NCBI GenBank assembly: GCA_905198295.1
Contig: CAJKBW010000051.1
Coordinates: forward strand, 1-21,941
Origin: an uncultured Oscillospiraceae bacterium
GTDB taxonomy: Bacteria; Bacillota; Clostridia; Oscillospirales; Acutalibacteraceae
DNA length: 21,941 nt
Reading direction: 5' to 3'
The translations under genes and the position numbers were made by a program. This document shows positions 17,254 to 21,941 of the stretch, piece by piece. How positions within the stretch are numbered: the first letter of the stretch is position 1; the number at the start of each line of letters is the position of its first letter. Under the pieces are notes generated by a model. It saw nothing but the letters and a program-made list of their open reading frames with translations, was not told the DNA's origin and did not search any database.

Positions 17254-18723
17254 TCAGCCCTGCACCCTGCGGCGGCGGGTCACAGCCAGGCAGGCCGCTG
17301 CGGCCGGCACCAGCGCGCATACCAGCACGATCGGGTATACCTCTGCGCCGGTCTGCACCGAACCGCCCTCGGAACCCTTGCTCAGGTTGTACAGGCGGAT
17401 GTCGCTCAGCTCAAAGTTCGCGTTCGCAGACAGGACGCTGGGCATGATATCCTGCTTTTCCACCGTCACATAGTCGAAAAGCAGTTGGCCGTCCACAAAC
17501 AGCGACACCTTGGTCGGTGTGGTAAAGATGTCCACCTGATATTCCTTGCCTTCCTGAATGGCAAAATTCGCCTGGCTTACCACCGTAAAGCAACCGGCAC
17601 TGGCGTACTCGTTGCTCTGATAGTCCATCAAATACAGCCCGGTCTCCTGGAAGCCCATAGCATAGAAATCCTTGCCGTCGGTGCCGCGGAAGCCGATATA
17701 GCAGCCGGAATACTCGTCATACAAGGTGTTGGCCTTCATCTTCAGACTCAGCAGATAGGTGTCGTCGGCCGACAGGCCGGACAGTTGGAACTTACCGAAT
17801 TCCCGCGTGAGCACCGGGTCACCGGAGCCCTTGAGCACGCCGTCCTTGAAAGAATAGCCGTCCGACGCCGAACGGAACGGGGTCTTATTCGTCAGCAGAT
17901 TCGTGCAGCCGGAGGCGTCAGGCACCTGTTCCGGACGCGCATCCACCGGAGGTTTTTCGGGTTCGGGTTCGGGTTCAGGTTCAGGATCAGGATCGGGATC
18001 CGGGTCGGGGTCAGGATCAGCCGGATCGGCTTCCGTGTTATACACCTCTGCTTTGGAGAAAGCACAGGAAGTCCCTTTGACCGCGATGCCGAATGCCGGT
18101 GCACCGCCGGTCACGTCCCAGCCGTATTCAGGGCCGATGTCGTAATCAGCACCGCCCTGCTCATAGGTCAGGGTGACCGGGTTCCCGTCCTCATCCAGTA
18201 CCGAAAAATTAATCCGGGTTGGCGTACTGTAAATCTTCAGCGTGCCACTGCTGCCGTCAGCCAGCGGGTTGTTGATGCTGCCCAGCGCTGATTCCAGGGC
18301 AAATATCCCGTCTTCCGCGGCCGTAAATACACCGCAGTACATCGCCTTTTGCTGGAACCACAGGCCGAGCAGCTTTCCGTCGGTGTTTTTCCGGACGATC
18401 ACCGCCGGACCCATGTATTCGTCATACCGCGCGGTGATGCTGTACTCCATCGTGATCACGTAGCTGTCGTCCGCTTCCAGTGAAGCCGACAGCGGATACC
18501 CGACGTAATACATGTTGCCGGCCTGAACCGGCACGTTCAAGGTGCCGTTCGCAAAGGTATAGATCTCACCGGCCCCCTCCGGAATAGCCGGTGCGCCGGT
18601 GATCCGGTTAGTATTGCCCTCCGGTTTGGCCGGGATTTCCGCACTGACCGTCGCCGCCAGCGGCAGCGTCAGCATGGCTGCAAGGGACAGGCAGCCGATT
18701 GCCTTACTCATCCATTTTTTCAC
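17254..18723 (-). CDS. Secreted two-domain surface protein with DP/EP linker and sortase-like C-terminus
   Basis: A 489-residue exported protein and first gene of the leftward locus. The GTG at 18723 was chosen because AAAGGAGG lies 8 bases upstream and a textbook signal peptide follows (residues 1-28, ending ATVSA). Two related beta-rich domains follow (about 50-230 and 285-445). They share 'YDEY.G' (100-103 and 335-338) and 'STPTR' / 'TTPTK' (166-170 and 401-405), so they arose by duplication; the fold resembles concanavalin-like laminin-G/sugar-binding domains. A (DP)6(EP)4 linker at 236-255 separates them. The C-terminus has QTG (457-459), a hydrophobic helix and RRRR, like a variant sortase signal. 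It probably displays a glycan-binding module on the wall. An in-frame ATG at 18783 also has a ribosome site and would add 20 residues. Confidence 0.8.
   Translation of the reverse strand: MKKWMSKAIGCLSLAAMLTLPLAATVSAEIPAKPEGNTNRITGAPAIPEGAGEIYTFANGTLNVPVQAGNMYYVGYPLSASLEADDSYVITMEYSITARYDEYMGPAVIVRKNTDGKLLGLWFQQKAMYCGVFTAAEDGIFALESALGSINNPLADGSSGTLKIYSTPTRINFSVLDEDGNPVTLTYEQGGADYDIGPEYGWDVTGGAPAFGIAVKGTSCAFSKAEVYNTEADPADPDPDPDPDPDPEPEPEPEPEKPPVDARPEQVPDASGCTNLLTNKTPFRSASDGYSFKDGVLKGSGDPVLTREFGKFQLSGLSADDTYLLSLKMKANTLYDEYSGCYIGFRGTDGKDFYAMGFQETGLYLMDYQSNEYASAGCFTVVSQANFAIQEGKEYQVDIFTTPTKVSLFVDGQLLFDYVTVEKQDIMPSVLSANANFELSDIRLYNLSKGSEGGSVQTGAEVYPIVLVCALVPAAAACLAVTRRRRVQG
17959..18018 (-). repeat. 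Hexanucleotide-type repeat encoding the (DP)6(EP)4 linker
   Basis: Ten successive six-base units encode Asp-Pro (six times) and then Glu-Pro (four times). The units vary at third codon positions but several neighbours are identical, for example GGGTTC on the plus strand. Changes in unit number would keep the reading frame and only alter linker length. Confidence 0.85.
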
Positions 18724-19090
18724 TGTACGTTCCTCCTTTATTTTTTCAAGCTCACCGCCGAGCTTTTTTGCTGTATTAAGCATACCAGTTTCTCCTTCTT
18801 TTTTCTTTATCAAAACCGCATGTTTTGCTTTTCATTTTGCTATATCTGCCAATATATCCTCATATATCCTTCTTAAGTTAAACAAATTCACAACGTTTTT
18901 GTCTTTCCGGCAATTCTCCCGCTGCAGTTGCATCCCGGCGACAATTACGGTATAATAGCGAAAACGGGTACTGGTTATATATAGGGGGCACTGCGCGCAA
19001 CAGCAGCGCCCATATCCTGTCCGGCAGCCTTTCCTACGGCGCACACGGCGTCGAGAGGAACTTCCGGCAGAGGGGAAAGGATGAAAACAC
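18724..19090. other. Divergent intergenic region between the glycan locus and the CPBP gene
   Basis: These 367 bases separate two divergent units. The rightward promoter is listed separately. The left side is AT-rich and must hold the promoter of the leftward locus, but I see no convincing -35/-10 pair there. It contains a tandem ATATATCCTC / ATATATCC repeat at 18852-18870 and a loose CACAACGTTTTTG palindrome near 18889. A short in-frame upstream start for the surface protein lies at 18783. The right side, 18986-19011, can form a hairpin in the leader of the CPBP gene. Confidence 0.7.
18928..18956 (+). promoter_or_regulatory. Sigma-70/SigA-type promoter of the CPBP-tadA unit
   Basis: TTGCAT at 18928-18933 and a perfect TATAAT at 18951-18956 are separated by 17 bases. 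Transcription would begin near 18963, giving a leader of about 128 bases before the CPBP gene start at 19091. Confidence 0.8.
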
Positions 19091-20116
19091 ATGATCGGAC
19101 AAGCTCCGGGCGGTTCCTGGGTCACTCAGCAGATATACCGGACGCAGGAAAAACAGCAGATCCGCCGGGACAGCAATTTTATCGGCGCCGGCATGCTGGC
19201 ACTGACCTTTTTCATGCAGCTGACCTTTACCGGCATCCTGCTGCTGCTGGCCCTGTTCGGCATTGTTTCCCCGGGGGCGCTGGCCGGGCAGGAGGGCGCA
19301 CACTTTGGCCTGTCCGCAAATGCCTATCTGGTGACCTACATGCTGGTGTATACCATCGCGATGGGCTTCCCTCTCCCGCTTATGGCGCTGATCTTCCGTC
19401 GGAACATTCGTCCGTTTGGGCAGCGGCAGCGGGTGCGGCCCGGGGTTTTCCTCTGTCTGATTTTCCTGGGGATGGCTATCTGCATCCTGGCGAATTTCAT
19501 CACCAGCTATATCATGACCTATCTCGAGTATTTCGGGGTTCCCCAGCCGGAAATGCCGGATCTGATGGAAAAAGAGCCGGTCGGCCTGCTGCTCAACATT
19601 CTGACCATCTGCGTGCTGCCGGCCTTCTTAGAGGAAATGGTGTTCCGCGGATATGTACTGCAGACGCTGCGCCCCTACGGAGACGGCGTGGCGCTGTTTG
19701 TCTCGGCGCTGCTGTTCGGCCTGATGCACGGCAACGTGCTGCAGATTCCCTTCGCCTTTGTGGTCGGTCTGGTGCTCGGCTTTGTGGTCATCCGCACCAA
19801 CAACATCTTCGTGGCGATTGTGATCCACTTCCTCAACAACTTCATGTCCACGATGCTCGACTACGCCGGCTATTACCTGAGCGACGCCGCCCTGAATGTC
19901 CTGACCATCGTGATCTTCTGCCTGCTGGCCGCTGTCGGCGGCGTGGCTGCGCTGGTGCTGTATCTCCGCCGCAGTCCGGTGATGCAGCCCACCGATGCCC
20001 CGCGCTCACTGCTGAGCGCGGGTGAACGCGCATCCACCGTTGTGCTTCAGTCTCCGGTGATGCTCATCAGCGTGATTGTGTTTATCCTGCTGACCGCGCT
20101 CAGCACCTTTATTTGA
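19091..20116 (+). CDS. CPBP-family intramembrane metalloprotease (CAAX protease-like)
   Basis: A 341-residue integral membrane protein with about eight hydrophobic segments. It carries the three motifs of the Abi/CPBP family: EEMVFRG with Glu181, Glu182 and Arg186; FGLMHGN with His213; and HFLNN with His246 and Asn250. These supply the catalytic glutamate and the histidines of the membrane-embedded active site. The N-terminal 30 residues are polar and cytoplasmic. In Bacillota such proteins range from prenyl-protein-like proteases to bacteriocin self-immunity factors; no bacteriocin gene is visible here, so a housekeeping membrane proteolysis role is more likely. The ATG at 19091 follows GGGGAAAGG. 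The overlapping ATG at 19081 is in another frame and does not give this protein. tadA follows 16 bp downstream. Confidence 0.92.
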   Translation: MIGQAPGGSWVTQQIYRTQEKQQIRRDSNFIGAGMLALTFFMQLTFTGILLLLALFGIVSPGALAGQEGAHFGLSANAYLVTYMLVYTIAMGFPLPLMALIFRRNIRPFGQRQRVRPGVFLCLIFLGMAICILANFITSYIMTYLEYFGVPQPEMPDLMEKEPVGLLLNILTICVLPAFLEEMVFRGYVLQTLRPYGDGVALFVSALLFGLMHGNVLQIPFAFVVGLVLGFVVIRTNNIFVAIVIHFLNNFMSTMLDYAGYYLSDAALNVLTIVIFCLLAAVGGVAALVLYLRRSPVMQPTDAPRSLLSAGERASTVVLQSPVMLISVIVFILLTALSTFI

Positions 20117-20132
20117 GGCAAAGGAGAGGCTT

Positions 20133-20594
20133 ATGACCGAGGATGAACGCTTCATGCGCGCGGCGCTCGCGCTTGCACAGCAGGCCGCGGACGAGGGCGA
20201 GGTGCCGGTCGGCGCCGTGGTGGTGCGGAACGGGGAGATTATTGCCGGCGGACGCAACCGCCGTGAAAGCGGCCATCACGCGCTCGCACACGCCGAAATC
20301 GAGGCGATCGACGGCGCCTGCCGGGCGCTGGGCGGCTGGCGGCTGTGCGGCTGCACACTGTATGTGACGCTGGAGCCCTGCCCGATGTGTACCGGCGCGA
20401 TCATCAATTCCCGCATCGAACGGGTGGTATACGGCACTGCCGATCCCAAGGCCGGCTCCTGCGGCTCGGTGGTCAACCTGTTTGCACTGCCGTACAACCA
20501 CAAGCCTGCACTGACCGCCGGCGTACTGCAGCCGGAATGCGCCGGCATTCTCACCGATTTTTTCCGCCGCCTGCGCAGCAGCGGCAAAGGATAA
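20133..20594 (+). CDS. tadA: tRNA-specific adenosine deaminase TadA
   Basis: Converts adenosine 34 to inosine in the anticodon of tRNA-Arg(ACG), allowing wobble reading of arginine codons. The 153-residue length is normal. The zinc site is intact: HAE at residues 53-55 supplies the histidine ligand and the proton-shuttling Glu55, and PCPMC at 82-86 supplies Cys83 and Cys86. The family signature 'GAVVV.....I..G.N.......HAE' is clear. The ATG follows AAAGGAG by 6-7 bases. It is 16 bp downstream of the CPBP gene and is followed at once by a terminator, so the two genes form one short operon. Confidence 0.97.
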   Translation: MTEDERFMRAALALAQQAADEGEVPVGAVVVRNGEIIAGGRNRRESGHHALAHAEIEAIDGACRALGGWRLCGCTLYVTLEPCPMCTGAIINSRIERVVYGTADPKAGSCGSVVNLFALPYNHKPALTAGVLQPECAGILTDFFRRLRSSGKG

Positions 20595-20600
20595 AAAAAG

Positions 20601-20622
20601 AGCGTCCCGACGGGCGCTTTTT
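20601..20622 (+). terminator. Rho-independent terminator after tadA
   Basis: The 7-bp stem AGCGTCC / GGGCGCT (one T-G pair) has a 4-base loop at 20608-20611 and runs into TTTTT. It begins 6 bases after the tadA stop codon and is preceded by an A-tract. Confidence 0.85.
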
Positions 20623-20624
20623 CC

Positions 20625-20653
20625 TTGACTTTTACATAAATTATTTATATAAT
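20625..20653 (+). promoter_or_regulatory. Near-consensus promoter of the TetR-flavodoxin operon
   Basis: TTGACT at 20625-20630 and a perfect TATAAT at 20648-20653 are separated by exactly 17 bases. The start of transcription would be near 20660, only about 20 bases before the TetR start codon. The -10 box lies inside a palindrome. Confidence 0.88.
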
Positions 20654-20663
20654 TAATTTATGT
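20634..20663 (+). promoter_or_regulatory. Palindromic operator, probably for the TetR-family protein
   Basis: ACATAAATTA (20634-20643) and TAATTTATGT (20654-20663) are perfect inverted repeats. The 10 bases between them are also self-complementary except for one pair (20644/20653), so 14 of 15 base pairs match. The site covers the -10 box and the likely start of transcription. Binding there would block the promoter, the usual pattern of TetR autorepression. Confidence 0.75.
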
Positions 20664-20681
20664 TACAAGGAGGCGGGAAGT

Positions 20682-21269
20682 ATGCCCAAACAGCGGATTA
20701 CCAAGGACATGGTGGTGGAGGCGGCCTTCCGGCTGGCACGGCAGGGCGGCATGGACGCGGTGCGGGTGAAAGCCATTGCGCAGGAGCTGGGCTGTTCAGT
20801 GCAGCCAATTTACGGCTACTGCGAAAACATGGAGGGGCTGCGCCGAGAGGTGACCGCCCGCGCAGGCGCGTTTTTGCGGGACTATCTGCACAGCCGCATT
20901 GACCCGGACGATCCTTTCCGCAGTACCGGGCTGGCCTATGCCGGCTTCGCCCGGGAAGAGCCGCACCTCTACCGACTGTACTTTCTGCGGCAAAGAGAGG
21001 GACTTCACTCCTTTGACGATATTTACCAGGCCGAAGCCGATCCCCGCATCGCCGAAACCATCGCACGGCAGCGGAACATTCCGCCGGAGGCCGCGCAGAC
21101 ACTGCACCGGCACATGATGATTTACAGCACCGGGCTGGCCTTCATGCTCAGCGTGCTGGGGTCGGACGCCGATCCGGAGCAGACTGCCGCACAGCTGGAG
21201 GAGGCACAGCGCGTTTTTGCCCGCTTCTGCGCGGCGGAGGAGGAAAAACAATGCGAAAAGCAGGCGTGA
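20682..21269 (+). CDS. TetR/AcrR-family transcriptional regulator
   Basis: A 195-residue predicted repressor. The N-terminal helix-turn-helix covers about residues 5-50, with ITKDMVVEAAFRLARQGG and VRVKAIAQELGCSVQPIYGY. The ligand-binding part (about 75-185) contains GLAYAGFAREEPHLYRLYF, which resembles the WHG-type C-terminal domain of this superfamily. The ATG follows AAGGAGG by 8 bases. The gene's promoter lies within a large palindrome, which suggests autoregulation. Its last 19 bases overlap the flavodoxin-like gene, so the two are translationally coupled and the flavodoxin-like protein is the likely regulated function. The ligand is unknown. Confidence 0.92.
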   Translation: MPKQRITKDMVVEAAFRLARQGGMDAVRVKAIAQELGCSVQPIYGYCENMEGLRREVTARAGAFLRDYLHSRIDPDDPFRSTGLAYAGFAREEPHLYRLYFLRQREGLHSFDDIYQAEADPRIAETIARQRNIPPEAAQTLHRHMMIYSTGLAFMLSVLGSDADPEQTAAQLEEAQRVFARFCAAEEEKQCEKQA

Positions 21270-21766
21270 TCTACTGTTCCAAAACCGGGTTTACCCGGAA
21301 ATACGCCGAATGGCTGGCCGAGGCACTCGGCTGCGAAGCCGTCCCCTATCACCAGGCGGCCAAAACAAACTGGGCGGATTGCGACACCGTGATATTTGCG
21401 TCCTGGTTTCATGCCGGCCGGATCCAGAAGCTCGACTGGTTCAAGCGACTGCCGCTCACCGGCAAAGCACGCATCGTCGCAGCCGTCGGGGCGATGCCCG
21501 CCGATGCACCTGAAGCGCAGGCGGCATTGCGCAGCAATTTTGCGGATGACTGGGCGCAGTTCCGCGCATTCTATCTTCCGGGCGGGCTGTGCTACGAAAA
21601 AATGGGCGCAGCTGACCGGGCGCTAATGGCGATATTCCGCCGGATGGTCCGGCAGAAGGAGGGGGCAGACAGCCCGACTTTCCGCGCGCTCTCTCAGTCC
21701 TACGACCTCACCTCCCGTGAGGCGCTCACACCGGTGATCGCCTGCTGCCGGGAAACCCACAACTGA
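21251..21766 (+). CDS. Flavodoxin-domain protein (flavodoxin_5 / HemG-like)
   Basis: A 171-residue probable FMN-binding electron-transfer protein or small reductase. The phosphate-binding loop SKTGFT lies at residues 10-15 after the first beta strand (AGVIYC). The later strands 'CDTVIFASWFHAG' and 'ARIVAAVGAMP' occupy the positions of the flavin-contacting loops. Length and pattern fit the flavodoxin_5 group, which includes menaquinone-dependent protoporphyrinogen oxidase HemG; the usual HemG 'IG...G' contexts are not clear, so I do not assign that activity. The ATG lies within the TetR gene end and follows AGGAGG by 7 bases. No other genes of haem synthesis are nearby. Confidence 0.85.
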   Translation: MRKAGVIYCSKTGFTRKYAEWLAEALGCEAVPYHQAAKTNWADCDTVIFASWFHAGRIQKLDWFKRLPLTGKARIVAAVGAMPADAPEAQAALRSNFADDWAQFRAFYLPGGLCYEKMGAADRALMAIFRRMVRQKEGADSPTFRALSQSYDLTSREALTPVIACCRETHN

Positions 21767-21771
21767 AAAAA

Positions 21772-21823
21772 CTGCCAAAGAAGGTCGTGCCAAGCGTATG
21801 CAAGGCACGACCTTCTTTGACAG
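21772..21823 (+). terminator. Long hairpin after the flavodoxin-like gene
   Basis: A perfect 16-bp stem pairs 21776-21791 (CAAAGAAGGTCGTGCC) with 21804-21819. Three further pairs beyond one mismatch extend it to 21772-21823. It begins 5 bases after the stop codon. The 3' arm contains TTCTTT, but no free T-run follows. Confidence 0.65.
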
Positions 21824-21828
21824 ACTGG

Positions 21829-21865
21829 AGCGGCCCGAACACGATAAGTGTTCGGGCCGCTTGTT
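21829..21865 (+). terminator. Second strong hairpin, 14-bp perfect stem
   Basis: AGCGGCCCGAACAC (21829-21842) pairs perfectly with 21848-21861 around the 5-base loop GATAA, and is followed by TGTT. It stands directly after the first hairpin and may complete a double terminator, possibly acting also on leftward transcripts entering from outside the window. Confidence 0.65.
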
Positions 21866-21941
21866 CAGCAATGTACGGCAAAGCCGGATACGCAGGCTCA
21901 GGCGTTGTTCCCGTCTTAGCTCAGCGGTATCTCCTTTAACC

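Noticed and set aside
18889..18902. Loose CACAACGTTTTTG palindrome resembling a CcpA or LacI-type operator
   Set aside because: The arms match only partly and the cre consensus is not met; without a defined leftward promoter its position cannot be interpreted.
19081..20025. Plus-strand frame of 314 codons overlapping the CPBP gene
   Set aside because: It starts at the ATG ten bases before the CPBP start but in another frame; its product lacks membrane segments and any motif, whereas the overlapping frame has the full CPBP active site.
19091..20116. CPBP protein as a bacteriocin immunity factor
   Set aside because: No small bacteriocin-like gene, ABC exporter or peptidase is nearby; tadA is its operon partner.
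21917..21929. TAGCTCAGCGGTA, like the D-arm of a tRNA
   Set aside because: The following bases do not close the D-stem (GCTC against TCTC), no acceptor arm is evident, and the window ends before a full tRNA could be judged.

Overview
The window looks like chromosomal DNA from a high-GC anaerobic Bacillota (class Clostridia, possibly Oscillospirales or a relative). The grounds are strong AAGGAGG-type ribosome sites before nearly every gene, frequent GTG/TTG starts, LPXTG-like surface anchoring, a CPBP protease next to tadA, and carbohydrate import genes without a local ATPase. The taxonomic call is inference. Protein families are recognised by eye from motifs, not by search.

Left part (70-18723, all minus strand): twelve tightly spaced genes read right to left and form one large carbohydrate-related locus. 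It starts with a secreted, probably wall-anchored two-domain surface protein. Two hairpins follow, then a DUF4855 lipoprotein with discoidin-like domains, an 81-residue piece resembling the end of a polysaccharide deacetylase, an AraC-family regulator, and a second DUF4855 protein without a signal peptide. Next come a very large solute-binding protein with sugar-binding-like domains, a first pair of sugar ABC permeases, an exported NHL/TPR/YIP1 membrane protein, a DUF5696 lipoprotein and a second pair of permeases. Gaps are mostly 1-30 bp and one gene pair overlaps, so transcription is probably largely polycistronic.

Working model (inference): the surface protein, the DUF4855 lipoprotein and the DUF5696 lipoprotein bind or cleave an unidentified glycan. 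The large binding protein hands product to one or both permease pairs. ATP hydrolysis comes from a shared ATPase encoded elsewhere. The cytoplasmic DUF4855 protein acts on imported product, and the AraC protein regulates the locus. The combination of DUF4855, DUF5696 and NHL-YIP1 proteins with a double permease set has no assigned substrate that I know of, and is the candidate undescribed system here.

Right part (18724-21941, plus strand): a 367-bp divergent intergenic region carries a clear promoter for a CPBP intramembrane protease, followed by tadA (tRNA adenosine deaminase) and a terminator. A TetR-family regulator with a consensus promoter buried in a near-perfect 30-bp palindrome then overlaps a flavodoxin-like gene. 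Two strong hairpins close this unit. The last 80 bases carry no gene I can support.
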